64,000 nucleotides of DNA, taken from the NCBI GenBank assembly GCA_020726505.1, contig JAHLEZ010000001.1:3038001-3102000 (forward strand), given 5' to 3'. Origin of the DNA: Leptodontidium sp. MPI-SDFR-AT-0119 (lineage: Eukaryota > Ascomycota > Leotiomycetes > Helotiales > Leptodontidiaceae). Positions 35,813 through 47,622 of the stretch are shown piece by piece. The position numbers were made by a program, and so were the translations under genes. Within the stretch, counting starts at the first letter, position 1. Each line of letters opens with the position of its first letter. Below the pieces are notes generated by a model. The model was given only the letters and a program-made list of their open reading frames with translations. It was not told the origin of the DNA and made no database searches.

Positions 35813-36639
35813 TGTAAGTTATTTCTAAAGACCAGAGCCTCAACATAAGTCAGTAACTAATTGTAACAGCCCCAATTCGGCCCTCCTTGACCTTCTTTTT
35901 GGAATTCTAGCCTTTTTTTCTTGCTAGTGGATAAGACTAGTTCCGTCGCTTGTTCTTGTTTAGTGAGTGAGATGAGTACCTAAGGTACTTTTAATTAGTT
36001 AGGTGTGTGTTTGTTATATATCAAAGATATAATAGAAGCTGTGCCCGCCTTATTGACATTGCTGCGGCAAATGGTTCGGATATCAAGATTTCCCGTCCAG
36101 CTCCTGAGTATTTTAGATTCAATGGAGGGAAAGTCCATGGGCACAAGGACAGTTATACCTATAATTGAAGCTAAGATTTATTGAGGCGTTCATTAAATTG
36201 TGTGCTAGGTTGAGACGAACTTGGGAGGGAAGAGAAGGAGGGATGTCTTTCCTGCAAGATAGATGGAGGTCAAAGCCGCCCCAGAACGCGCCAGAGGCAC
36301 GGTCACGTGGACGAGGCTTTTCCCCAAGATTTCTTCCTTCGACTCGAACTTCGTTTCCCGTGCACATCCAAATACCCATTCTCCTGGTCCCAATTTCGAC
36401 TTCAACACGCGATTGCGTCGAGACATGACAAAAAATCGGCCTTATTTATGATGAAGGCCGATGCAGGCCAGGTACTGTGCCGTCCCCTGGATAAGCTAAT
36501 TGGGTGGCGATCCTTCAAAAATCGATCAATGCAAAGGGGGAGGCGGTACAGCACAATATCGTATTTCACATTTCGCCCTCTCCCGTTGATTACAAACACC
36601 ACTCCTCCCTTCGTTCGTATCCGATTAATATAACACCAT

Positions 36640-36700
36640 CACCTTCGTTTGATTTCTCTCTGTTCTCTTTTCTCTCTCTCCAAATTTCCCTCTTTTCAAA
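36640..36700 (+). promoter_or_regulatory. Pyrimidine-rich leader upstream of the GPI-protein gene
   Basis: A nearly pure CT tract (ttctctctgttctcttttct) lies 45-105 bp before the start codon. Such tracts mark transcription starts or leaders in filamentous fungi. This is inferred from composition and position only. Confidence 0.4.
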
Positions 36701-36744
36701 CACTCACTTGCAGATAATCGACAATCAATCGGCGCAACATCACG

Positions 36745-37563
36745 ATGTTTTCCAGCAGTATCACCCTCTCTACCCTCGCAATCGTTGGCGGTGCCCTCGC
36801 GCAGACAAGCACTGTTACTCTCTACATCCCAGGCGCGGATCCCCAATCCCTCGTTGGCGCAGTCGTTGGTACCGTATGCGCATCTCCCCCCAGCGGACTG
36901 AGTGTACGTGCAGTTCTGACATCAATGTCAATAGGCTTCTTCCCTCACGACCTACGCTCTACAATGCGCCAATACCGATGAATGCGGTTTCCCTGGCCAG
37001 TTCACAGTCACCGAGAATGCATCGACCGCCAAATACACAGTGGATCCCGAGAATGGCGCAGATGGTGTGTTGGCATTGTATGTTACTTCTTCCTTTCCCC
37101 TCACCCCTTCTCGCGTTGTCCCTTCAATTGGCTGGCCTAGGCTGACGTATGAATTCACAGCACCGGCCGCGTAGAATGCTCCCTCGACTCCACCGTCTCC
37201 GCCGTCTGTGTCGAGTCTTTCGGTGGCACTGAAGCCAATTTCCCAGGCGTGACGACCGAGACCTACACCGGAACCGACTTTCAATATATGCCCGTCTACA
37301 TTACGGCTGGTGCGGCTGCTGGTACGGGTAGTACCCCGAGCTCAACTGTGGCTTCTACGACGAGTGGTGCTTCGAGTTCACAGACATCTAATTTAGCTAC
37401 GAAGACTTCGAGTTCAGCTTCAAGTTCAGAAGGAAGTTCAAATAAGGTTGCGCAAACGACTTCAGCAGATACGTCGACGAGCACTGCGGGTGTTCCTGCT
37501 GTTACAGGAAATGCGAAGTGGGTTGTTGGTGGTGCGGCTGCGGCTCTGGCTATGATGGTTTAG
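36745..37563 (+). CDS. Small secreted GPI-anchored cell-surface protein
   Basis: Three exons (36745-36873, 36935-37077, 37161-37563) with 61- and 83-bp GT..AG introns give 224 residues. The N-terminus MFSSSITLSTLAIVGGALAQ is a signal peptide with cleavage expected after ALA. The mature domain (about 130 residues) has four or more cysteines (LQCANTDECGF, VECSLDS, VCVES), suggesting disulfides. After YITAGAAAG comes a Ser/Thr-rich stalk, then a hydrophobic tail (VVGGAAAALAMMV) with small residues before it, the layout of a GPI anchor signal. Similar proteins are common in ascomycete cell walls and have no assigned biochemical role. The splice sites were chosen because they keep a continuous cysteine-containing frame. 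Decayed copies of the gene's 3' end follow downstream. Confidence 0.88.
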
Positions 37564-37794
37564 ATGGATGGTGTGGTTGCCATATTTGGTTGTGTTTGTG
37601 GTATATCCGGTTTCCGCTTGTCAGACGACTTCTGCTGGCACATCCAAGCTCGTACTGAAAGTGTACTGATTCTCAGGCAACGCGGATTGTAAAAGTGGAG
37701 CTTTTCTGGTGGGCCAGTTGTCCTATTTGTGGATGTGGTGCTTGGTTGTGGTGTAGTCGACTTTCGGTAGCTCCAACGGCTTCCTGAGACTCAT

Positions 37795-38050
37795 TTAATT
37801 GCACTGCGGGCATGGATTCCAGCTACCACGAAACACGAGAGATGGACCTTTTGCGTTGCGGCTACGGCTTTGGTGTTGATGGTTTGGACAGGTTGGTGTG
37901 GATGTGTTTGGTTGTGGTGCGCATTTTCGACCTTGGCAACTCGAATGATTGATTGATAAAACAACACGAACTGTGGAGTTTTCGGACGTCACATAAAATG
38001 CGAAATGGGCCGTTGGTGTTGCAACTACAAAAATTTCTTTGATGGTCTAG
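37795..38050 (+). repeat. Degenerate copies of the 3' end of the GPI-protein gene
   Basis: Around 37798-37920 and again around 37995-38050 the order of motifs in the GPI gene tail recurs: actgcggg, then (a)aatgcgaa(g/a)tggg, gttggtg, gcggct(g/a)cggct, ttgatggtt and ggtgtgg..tttggttgtg. For example ttttgcgttgcggctacggc (37849 on) parallels ttggtggtgcggctgcggct (37525 on). The copies carry many substitutions and no open frame. Confidence 0.55.
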
Positions 38051-39548
38051 AAGACTTGGGCCAAGTGGCGGGTTATGGTGCGGAGTTATTTGTTGTTTGG
38101 CTGCTCAGGCGACTTCCGATACATTTACTTTCCAGCTACCGAGGAGCCTTCCTCTACGGCACTAGCATTTCGAGCCAAGGGCAGGAAATACGAAGGGTTT
38201 CTTCGGCCATGCGGTTGTGGCTGTTTTTTTTCTTTCGATCAGCTAGATCGCGTGGTACATGTAGTTGTGTCGTTTCTGGGAATGTTGTTTGGTCAGTATA
38301 TGTGCTCAGTTACTCGGAAATCGCCTCTCCTGTTGCCCCTTTTGCCAAAATTTCGAACTGGGTAAATGGCGGCGTGGCGACGACGATAGGCTCGAATTCC
38401 CGGACTGGAATCGTCTTGTCTGTCTTGGGCAGCCGTTGGCATACCAAGAAGATCTCTTGAAGTCTTAGAGTGTCTGTCTTGCACTTTTGTTGGCATTCAA
38501 ACAAGACTTGCCACAAGAAAATCTTATGCCCGAGATCCCAAGACGCTTGAGGAAGGCGGCTGTAGTTAGATACAGTATCTCCAGCCAAACAAAAAGGTCC
38601 AGAGCTTCCAGAAGTCTGAAGTCTGACCCGGGAGTGTGGGAGACTGACCCTGAGGTCTTGGTAGTGGTTCTGGCAGCAGCAAGTTGCGGCGTTCCCATGA
38701 TACACGTGCGTAGAGTCTCACGATAATCGGGCAGTCTGTCTATTGCCAAGCGGCGAGCATCGACAGGGAGAGCCTGCTTTTACAAATTCGGGCGCAGGCT
38801 TCTCCTACATTGGGGTGCCTGAGACGATCTGGGGGGGCCAGATGTGGACGAACGACACAGAGTATTTGCAACAGCAGCACACGCGCAAGCTGCTGGGGAT
38901 GCACCAGCAGCAGTAGGACCGTACTACCTACCACACTGGGAGGCCTCGGCCGGAAAAGAAACCTTCTAGGGCGGGGGTCCCGAACCACAGGGCCGGGGGG
39001 CTGTAGGGGGCTGTAGGAGGAGGGCAGGGGACCGGTAGGGGAGCCTTGCCCTATTGGCTCAGCGTGAGTGGCCACTGTAGTCCCTGGCGGGCTGCCCAGC
39101 CTTGGCCACTCGCCATGCTGTGTAGCGGACCTCTCACAGTATGGACATGCGCTACCGCCCAGCCTTTGCCCAGCCTTGCCCAGCCTTGCCCAGGCTTCAT
39201 CTCACAATCTTGACAATCTTTTCGAAGTCTTCTCTGCGCCCAGTGTCTTGGTATTCACGCCACATCCCGCACGCCTGCCATCTTCACGCTGATACTTTAT
39301 CGTTTCGACACCCACGTGGGTGGGTGCTGTGTTCTGTGTCGTCGGTCGGAGCACGTTGAGCTGGGTGACATTCACGCCTTCGATGGAGACAATTAACGCT
39401 GCTGTGCATGTTTTTCATGCGCAGCACTAGGTAGGTAGGTACTTGGTGATATATGAACCATGGCCAGCCCTCGATTGTTTCTATCCAGTCTTCTGGAAAA
39501 GCACATCGACAAGGTTATTCAGCCAGAACAATTCCATAAGCCGCAATC
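38051..39548. other. Gene-poor spacer with low-complexity sequence
   Basis: No coding region recognised. It contains further G/T-rich sequence resembling the GPI-gene tail up to about 38290, a CAG-rich patch near 38870-38915, G-rich runs at 38830 and 38990-39040, and a short tandem repeat at 39158-39193. A CTAGGTAGGTAGGTA run lies at about 39428. The last 100 bases should include the permease leader. Confidence 0.5.
39158..39193 (+). repeat. Short tandem repeat (CCCAGCCTTG)n
   Basis: About three and a half copies of a 10-bp unit, the first with one extra T. Related cccagccttg also occurs alone near 39095. Confidence 0.8.
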
Positions 39549-41730
39549 ATGGTGATGACCGATTATACTTATGTTTTTGCCATTGGCACAATGTTTGCGC
39601 TTCTCGAGGCGTACAACAATGGTGCAAGTAAGTCTTGCCTCCTGTTTTCAGTACAAGTACAGTTTCCTACAGTTGGTTAGCTGGTTAGTTCGTGAGCTGA
39701 CAACACCACAGACGATGTTGCTAACGCATGGGCGACCTCCGTATCCTCGCGCTCCGTTACCTATCGCCAGGCCATGTTTCTTTGCTTGTGCTTCGAATTG
39801 ACCGGTGCTTTGGCAGTCGGTGCCCGAACAGCCTCCACCATCAAGAACGGAATGTCAGTAACCTCGCTTGTCAGGAGAAACAGCCGAGAACACTTGGGCT
39901 AACAGCAAACAACAGTATCCCAATCAAGGCATTCAATGGTGATGCCGATGTCCAATTGCTCGCTTTCGCTTGTGCCTCCGCTGGTGCCGCCATCTGGGTT
40001 ATGTGGTGTACTCGCAACTCCGCTCACGTCTCTTCGACATACTCCCTGGTCTCGTCTATTGCCGGTGTTGGTGTTGCTGCTGTTGGAGCCAACAATGTCG
40101 AATGGGGCTGGAACAAAGGATCTGGACTGGGTGCCATTTTTGCTGGTTTGTGCATGGCCCCATTCATCTCTGGATGCTTTGGGTCTATCATCTTCTTGCT
40201 CATCAAGTTTGTAAGTGCCCTCATGATAATATAGCGAGAGGCGACGGGACTGACAATGTATAGACCGTCCACAAGCGATCCGACCCCGTGAAGTGGGCTG
40301 TTTACACCTCGCCATTCTTCTTCTTGATTGCAGGAACCATCTGCACGTTGTCCATCGTTTACAAGGGTTCCCCAAAGCTTGGTCTCGACAAGAAGCCAGC
40401 GTGGTTCATCGTTGCTGTCACACTCGGCGTTGGCTTCGGTCTGTTCGTTCTTTCTGGCTTGTTCTTCGTCCCATATGTCTTCTGCAAGGTCATCAAGAAG
40501 GATTACACCCTCAAGATCACCGACATCTGGCAAGGACCCGCGCTCTTCACCCGAGAGCCGCCTGCTGATGCCTCCGAGGCCCGTGTTCCAAACTACAATG
40601 TCATCCAGCATGACGGTGAAGATGATGGAGAGCTCGCACCTCCAAGCACCTTGCCCACGAAGAATGCCGATATTGATGCTATCGAGAAATCTCCCGCTGG
40701 CAGCGATAAGGACCTCGCAGTCTCTGATAATGAGAAGACCACCAAACAGAATGTCCACGGAAACGCCAGCTTGGAAGACGCCATCGTCGGCGACAACCCC
40801 CACCTTCAATACCAGCTCCTTCTTGCCCGCACTGAGGCCAGACATCACGCTGAATTGAGACAGAGCCGCGGTCCTCTTGGATGGGTAAGTCATAACATGC
40901 CATTTCCTCATGACCTAGAAATTGACTTGTAATTTTACAGGCAATGCGTCATCTCTACAACAACCGCCAGGGTCCTGGTGAGATCTACGAGCTTCACAAC
41001 TTGAAGGCCCTCGTTGTGCGTCTGCCTGCCTATGTCGTTGTAGCTGCCCTCTATGGTAAGTTTCCTCTACACCGATGTATGCCATCGAGTAATCTAACTT
41101 TCTCGAGGTTTCTACTACGATATCCATCGCGCCCAAGTCGGCATTCTCGGCACCCCAGAAGGACGCCGCATGGCCCGAGTCTACGACCACGCCACGAAAT
41201 ACAAGAACGAAGTCGAATACCTGTACTCTTTCGTCCAAATCATCACTGCCTGTACAGCCTCATTCGCTCACGGAGCCAACGATGTCGGAAATGCAGTTGG
41301 AGTCTGGGCTGGTATGTACGGTGCCTGGACCACCGGTAAGACCGTCACCTCCAAGGCCGATGTTCCTCTCTGGCAAATCGCCGTCATGGCCCTCACTATC
41401 TGTTTCGGATTCATTACCTATGGATACAACATCATGAAGGTCATGGGTAACAAGATCACCTACCACTCCCCATCGCGTGGATCCTCCATGGAAATGGGTG
41501 CCGCCATCACTATCCTCATCTTCTCGCAATACAAGCTCCCCGTCTCGACATCCATGTGCATTACAGGTGCTACCGTCGGTGTCGGTCTCTGCAACGGAAC
41601 CTACAAGGCCGTCAACTGGCAACGAGTCGGTCTCCTGTTCTTCTCCTGGGTCATGACCATCCCCATCGCCGGTCTCATTGGAGGTTGCTTGATGGCTCTC
41701 ATGGTCAACGCTCCTCATTACGGAAATTAG
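39549..41730 (+). CDS. PHO89: Pho89/PHO-4-type phosphate permease
   Basis: Six exons (39549-39627, 39712-39853, 39916-40210, 40264-40884, 40941-41055, 41108-41730), with five introns of 52-84 bp, all GT..AG, give 624 residues in a continuous frame. The family signature appears in both halves: NNGANDVANAWATS spans exons 1 and 2, and AHGANDVGNAVGVWAGM lies in exon 6. This inverted duplication defines the inorganic phosphate transporter family PF01384. The protein is a plasma-membrane Na+-coupled (or H+-coupled) phosphate symporter with about ten membrane helices. A hydrophilic cytoplasmic loop of about 150 residues (KITDIWQGP to HLYNNRQG) separates the halves. A second in-frame ATG lies two codons on, so the start could be 39555. 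Fungal homologues are usually induced by phosphate starvation; no such site was verified here. Confidence 0.95.
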
Positions 41731-43088
41731 AGAAGGGGGATTAACCTCAACGGGCTCGGGTCTCTCTCTCTTTTGTTCCCAAGGGGGAGCGGGTTTGGGT
41801 TTGGGTTTGGGTTTTGCGATACCATCGTGTTCTTCTTGTTGGTCGCGCGTATCTGAAATACAGGATCATGACTTACACATGAATGAATGCCTGGCTTGTT
41901 TAAATTGTCTGGATAGATGTTCAGCTTTTTGTTTGTACCAACTTTACATACCATAATTCACTCGTTTCTCAACCTTGATCTCAAGGTTGGGCGGGCTACT
42001 ACTCACATTATCATGCCCTGCCCCTCTGTGACCTCCATAAGATATTATCTCAGCTTGCCCTTACCAAAAGAATATTTCTCTATGCACCATACTTACTGCT
42101 CACAACCTCCTCTCCTCGCCTCATCTCGCTCTTCCAACTTCCTCATTCCTCCCATGTGTGCAACCCCCATCTCCGCAACTATCCTCCCAATTGCCACCAG
42201 CCTTGGCATCTACCTTCTACCATCTATCTCTTCCAGGAAAATCTCCCGCTCATCTCCGATCTCCATTCCTGACGAAATGCCAATAAGAGCCCAACTTCCC
42301 ATCCGGTATCCCGAACGATCTCCCCTTCCCCTTCCCCCCCCTCTTTCCTTCTCCCGCTCACTCTCACGATAAGGCAAACCTCTCAGCTAGTGACCGAGAT
42401 CGAACCAATCGACATCCTCCCGCTTCTTCCTGCTATTCATCATAATCTTTGGTTCTCGGTAGGTGTCAGGGTATTCGCTAATGGGAATGGGATTGTTTGA
42501 AGTAAATAAATCTAAGGAAGACAAAGGAAGTAGGTCATTCCCCGATCATCGGGACAGTGACTGGTTTTGCACGCATCATGGGGTCATTGGCGTCTGAGAT
42601 GAAGCAGATTTAGGAATTGGGTGTTAAAAGGTTCCGGGATTGTGGATACGGGTTCACAAGTTGTGATTACTATAGTGGGCATGCAAGACGACTTCACAAG
42701 CCTTAAAAGCTTCAAATTCACCCCAAACTTCCAGGTAACTCGCTACCACACGTTCACTCAACTTGAAGCGTATTAAGAAAATATGTTGCCCATTCAGCTA
42801 TTTTTCTTGCCAGATCTTCTGACTACGATTTGTTTCGTGTAGAGAAGGCGTGCCTAGGTGTGAAAATTCGAACAGTTCGCGGTTTTTGGCATTGTTTGAT
42901 TGTATGAGTGAAATCAATACTGACGGCGGCAACGATAGGTTCAGAGGCTCTGTTCGAGAATCAACTGTTCAACCCAGTCACTTGACGCAGATGTAATAAA
43001 CAAGCACACCTCTCGAAAAGCAAACAAACCATCAATTGTTGTCTTAAAATACAACTTTCGATCAGCTTATTTCAAGTCAACTCTAATA
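41731..43088. other. Intergenic stretch downstream of the permease
   Basis: Both flanking genes point into this region, so it holds only 3' ends. A (GGGTTT)n microsatellite occupies 41791-41815. CT-rich sequence without a plausible start or splice pattern fills about 42000-42370. Nothing else recognised. Confidence 0.5.
41791..41815 (+). repeat. (GGGTTT)n microsatellite
   Basis: Four units of GGGTTT. It resembles but does not match the usual fungal telomere unit (TTAGGG), so it is a simple repeat rather than an interstitial telomere. Confidence 0.85.
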
Positions 43089-44469
43089 TCATTTAGCGAT
43101 ACCGTACCTCCGATCAGGCTTTATATCCGTCCATTCCATTACATCCGCAAAATCCATGACTTTATTCGGCCCACCCATCCTATCTTGCACATCTCCCCAA
43201 TCCCTCCCCACCGCTGTCTCCGGCCTCCATCTAAACGCCTCCTTCAATTTCTCATCCAAACACCCCTCCATCGCATCAGCAATAAATCCACCCACACTAG
43301 TAATATGCATAAACCCATGTCCACTCCCCCCAATCGCCAGCACCAAACTCCTAAATTCAGGATGTCGATCAATCAGAAAATTCCGATCTGGCGTATCAGC
43401 ACACCAGCAAATCCTCGCGAAGGAGAAAGGCCGCTCGGCGAGTTGCGGCATGGTATGGCTCAAGAACTCACGCACGCGCGACTCAGCTTCTTTAGGGATC
43501 TGGTGTTTAGCGAAGGGGATGTTGATTTTCTGCCCTGAGGTGTTGGTGCTCCAGTTACAATACCCAGGATGTTCATCGCAGATCTTCAGCTCGCCGTTCT
43601 CGGCGTCGGGTTCCATGAAGAAGCCGCTTTCGAGGTTGAAGAGCACGGGCAGGTCTTTGTAGAGTGCGCATTCTTCTTTGCTCATCTTGATGTGCGCAAG
43701 TGTCCAGGCTGTGGGACGAAGTTGGTCTTTCACGTCGAGGAGGCTGGGTGCTTGGGCGCCTGCTGCTAGGATTGTGGTTGAAGCTCGGTGACGAGTACCG
43801 TCTGCTGTTTCGGCGCCGATGACGTCCCCGTTTTCGACGAGGAGGGTCTTGACGTCGCCTTGAGGGCCGGTAATGAATTTCACACCAAGTCGTTTCGCTT
43901 CGTGGTATGCACTCATCAGTGCACCACGGGCAAACACCCATCCAGCGCCAGTCTTTTTGAAGCCTCCTTTCCAATTTGGGAAGTCTCCGGTGAGGACGCC
44001 CTTTGGCATCAAAGCACGGAATTGCTCCGGGGTGTCGATTATTTCGAAATCGGGGTTGTCATGAATCTTTTCATGCTTGGTTAATTGTTCCAGCCCTTCG
44101 GGCGTGTGGGCACAGATGGCGTAACCCGTGTTATGGTAGTGAGGTGCGAAGACTGGATCGTGTAGCCAGCCATTTGTTGCTAGACGGCGAAGAGTCTCTG
44201 ATAGTGAATCGTCGGATTCGCTGGTTGATGAGCCTGTGATTGTTGTGAGATGAGAGTTGGGCAAGAGTGGGGGCCTGTTGCTTACCTTCTTCGATGATCT
44301 TGTTGACGTCGTTGCCTGCTGAGATTGGTGATGGAAGCTCATATGGATCGAGGATTATTACATTTTTATAGCCTCGTCGGGCCAGATGTAAGGCCGTTGA
44401 ACATCCCCATGTCCCGGCTCCAATAATGAGGATGGAGGCGTTGGGGTCCGGAGCCGTTGTGGGAGCCAT
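43089..44469 (-). CDS. Fructosyl-amine (fructosyl amino acid) oxidase, amadoriase type
   Basis: Two exons (44469-44286 and 44233-43089) with a 52-bp intron give 442 residues, the usual length of fungal fructosyl amino acid oxidases. The FAD-binding GAGTWG (residues 17-22) opens the Rossmann fold, followed by DPYELPSPISAGNDVNKII, highly characteristic of amadoriases. Near the C-terminus RICWCADTPDRNFLIDRHPE carries the Cys expected to hold FAD covalently, and GGSGHGFMHITSVGG completes the FAD site. The enzyme oxidatively deglycates fructosyl amino acids to glucosone, free amino acid and H2O2. The start was chosen at MAPTTAPDP; an in-frame ATG at 44553 would add 28 residues. The C-terminus RYGIAK is not a canonical peroxisomal SKL-type signal, although many homologues have one. 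It could also be a related sarcosine-oxidase-like enzyme, but the motif match favours amadoriase. Confidence 0.92.
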
Positions 44470-45481
44470 GTTGAAGACTTCTGGAGAAGTTATTGTGATT
44501 TGAAAATTGCCTTGGGACGATTCTGTATTATTCATGTCGCTAAGACCATCCAATCGAGGCGTTGTGTTAGATCAAAGGCTTGGTACTGGAGTAGAGGCGA
44601 TGTCTCGTCTCTCCATTACGTGATCGACGAACCCCCACCTTTTGGTGCTTGCCCCTATATATAATACAGTGCGTGATCACCGCATCGTCCAACCTCTGAT
44701 CGCTGCATTTGTGTGCTGGGGTTGCATGTGGTGGAACGGGACATTCTGCGGAGAGAAGCAATTTATCATCTTGTCATTGCAGAAAGAAAGAGTACTTGTT
44801 GAGAATTGAAGTTGGACGATACACGGAAGACAAAAAAGAGGGCAACTAGAGTTTTTGAAATCTAGAGAGCTCTAGTCATGCAACTTCCTGACTTGCTATT
44901 TTTCAATGCAACCGACAAGCCTGGAAGTGCATTGAGATTTCTCGGAGGTAAGCCGAAGGACAGGATAAAGAAAGAAGTGAGAATATCGGCCCTTGTAGCA
45001 AAAAGTAGCTAATCAACCATGCTGATCGTAGATGGCTTGAAAGCATTCATGCATTGTTGATAAATGCAAACAAATTGGGCACTGATAAATTCATAAGCGA
45101 TCGAAGTAAACAATTCCAGAGGGGGAACAATAGGGGGTGGGGAAAACCCAGCCCCAACGGGTCTAGCTTCCGGCGTCAAATAAAAAGCCTTGGCGACAAC
45201 ACCGACGCGCGACTGGGAGCTAAAGGACAGGACTTCGAGGCTGGAACTGGGATGAACCACAGAAAACACCAGACGAGATGTGATCGCATACAACCAGCCG
45301 TTCAGCTTACAATCTTTCGCATATTACATTCTATTCACTTTTGTATTGTTTACAAACTTTGCATGTTTCTTTCTTGATACTCTATTGCTTCTTTCACATC
45401 TTCGAACAGCAATTACAACACCCCAACCCACCTCTCTTACAACTAGATTGGAACCAAGAACAAGAGTCCACGACCTACACA
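44470..45481. other. Divergent promoter region between the oxidase and the Mg2+ transporter
   Basis: Both genes read outward from here, so about 1 kb serves both 5' sides. No additional gene recognised. Sequences just upstream of 45482 are C/A-rich (acaccccaacccacctctct), typical of a fungal leader. Confidence 0.5.
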
Positions 45482-47399
45482 ATGGCAGACGCAACTGCAA
45501 CAGAGGTCCGAGACTTCTCGGAGTCCCTTCCTACGGTCGCGCCCACAATCTCTCCTCCAGCACATGTTAATTTCGACCTCGAATCTGGAGAGCCTCGTCC
45601 TCCTACCGCCCCCAGCGATGACAGACCAAGACGAAGCACCTCTGTCAGATCAGATCCAAGTATAGGAATATCTCAATCCCCCACAATGCTACGCCGTCGC
45701 AATCGAGCCAACACTGCAAAGTCCTTTGCAACAGTTGATATCACACCAATGCGCCCCAATTGGCAAGCAGGACAAGAGCCAGGACTCGACCCCTCGAAAC
45801 CCAATGGTGGCAGAACCGAAGTTCCAACCTTCCATGAGCAGTGCCAGATAACGGTTGTGGATTTCAGTGAGGATAACATGGTGGGGTATGAATTGGATAA
45901 TGAGCAGCTCATTCAATTTTTGGATATGAAACAGGAGTCTTGGGTTAAATGTCGTTGGATCAATGTCAATGGGTTGAGTTGGGATGTTATACAAGCGCTG
46001 GGTCAATATAAGAAGCTACATCGACTGGCGATTGAGGATATGATCAACACAGCAAATAGAACGAAGGCTGATTGGTATGCTTCTAGCTTCTACTTTTGGG
46101 ATTTTGCTAATCTATCGTTACAGGTATGCAGACCATACTTATATGGTACTGACTCTACAGAAGCTTATCCATCTACATCCCGATGCCGACGATAGTGATT
46201 CAGACGATGGCGACATGGATAGCATCAGAAGACCAAAGCGCAGCCGGTTCAGCAAATTCATTCGCAATATGTTCTCCGGTTCCAGATCCAAGAGAAAATA
46301 CCAAGAGAAGCATATGATTGCAGGAGTGCACGACCCCGCCAATGGTTTCGTCACCGGGCATACAGAAGGCGTCAGCGAGCCTCACTTGCAAAACCTGAAG
46401 ACTCTTCAGCGATACCATGGAGGTCCAAATAAGGAGCGAATGGAATTCATGGAGAAACACTCGCCTTTGACAACTAGGAAGTACGCTGTAAGCGCGGAGC
46501 AAGTCTCTATATTCCTGACATCTGGTAAGTCTTGCTCTGGAAGTCAATGTATGGGCTACTGATGATGTTTAGACAACACTGTCATCTCATTCTTTGAAAC
46601 CTCGGCCGATGATATCGAAGAGCCCATTCTTCAACGACTCAGAACTCCAGATACCATTCTACGGCAATCATGCGATGCATCCATGATTGTCCAAGCAATA
46701 CTCGACGCCATCATTGACCTTGCTATCCCAGTAGCGACAGCCTACCAGGATGTTATCGGGGATCTCGAACTCGATGTCTTGACCCAACCAGATCTCAAGC
46801 ACACAACCTCCCTATACGTCATCACCAGCGAGATCATGACCTTCCGAGGTTTCGTAAACCCAATCGTGAACCTCATCAACGCACTCCGAGATCACAAAGG
46901 TGCCACCGTAGCAGTAGGAATGGGTAGCGCCCGAAGCGACACAACCAAAAACGCCAAGACCGTCAATCTCTCCTCCATGGCGCAAACATATCTCGGAGAT
47001 GTCGAGGATCACATAATCCTCATCACCGAATCCCTGGATCAGATGCGTCGAGCCTGCGACAACATGATCGACTTGATCTTCAACACTATGACAGCCTATA
47101 CGAACGAGACTTTGAAGCAACTCACGAACATCACCATCATATTCTTGCCGATGACCTTTCTCACTGGCTATTTCGGGATGAATATCGAGCCCTTCCCGGC
47201 ACTTCATCATGGGGAAAGTTATTTCTGGATTATTGCAGTCCCGGTGGCGATTGTGACTGTGTTGTTCTTGATGAGGGATAGTATTCGTTGGTGGCTTACG
47301 AAGCATGTTCAAAGAAGGGGTATTACGAGACGAAGGAAGGGGAGGTTGGAGAGAGAGGCCGAAGCGCATAAAGCTGCTGAGGCGAAAAGAAGGTTTTGA
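45482..47399 (+). CDS. CorA-type magnesium transporter (ALR/MNR2-like)
   Basis: Three exons (45482-46074, 46124-46524, 46573-47399) with 49- and 48-bp introns give 606 residues. The N-terminal 110 residues are acidic and Ser/Pro-rich. The CorA cytoplasmic domain follows ([43 protein letters not shown]). The hallmark YFGMN lies about 75 residues from the end between two hydrophobic segments ([16 protein letters not shown] and [18 protein letters not shown]). A basic tail ([15 protein letters not shown]) ends the protein. CorA proteins form pentameric Mg2+ channels with GMN at the pore mouth; the long N-terminus fits the fungal ALR1/MNR2 branch in plasma or vacuolar membrane. The start ATG follows acacaATGgc; upstream in-frame codons to 45341 lack support. 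It ends 223 bp from the convergent HET gene. Confidence 0.95.
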
Positions 47400-47622
47400 T
47401 TTGTCCGGTCGGTGAATTTGGAGGGCTCCATCTGAGGGACGTCTGGATGAGTAGGTGAGAGATTACGCGATGTACAGATAGCTGCATTGACAGTGTTGTT
47501 AGAGATACCCAATGGAATTCATCGTATTGTAGGATTTTATCTCATCTCTCAATCTTGTGACCTGGCGATATCTAGACTACATCTGCCGTGCAAGACATCG
47601 CCGATTATGGCGAAAGGAAATG

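Larger units (their letters stand above)
35130..36744. other. Intergenic stretch with a tRNA-like repeat and a CT-rich leader
   Basis: No coding region is supported. It holds the second tRNA-like repeat (35743-35812) and, from about 36640 to 36700, a pyrimidine-rich tract just before the GPI-protein start, as often seen in leaders of well-expressed fungal genes. A stretch beginning TGTAACAGCC at about 35865 looks like an LTR start, but no matching end was found. Confidence 0.5.

Noticed and set aside
35865..36060. Possible solo LTR beginning TGTAACAGCC
   Set aside because: No matching CA end, no target duplication and no second copy in the window.
40024..40911. 295-codon minus-strand open frame
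   Set aside because: Antisense shadow spanning introns of the phosphate permease, whose plus-strand family match is unambiguous.
41791..41815. Interstitial telomere repeat
   Set aside because: The unit is GGGTTT, not TTAGGG, and only four copies are present; treated as a microsatellite.
42000..42372. Ser/Pro-rich plus-strand open frame after the permease
   Set aside because: CT-rich low-complexity sequence with no start context, intron or family motif.
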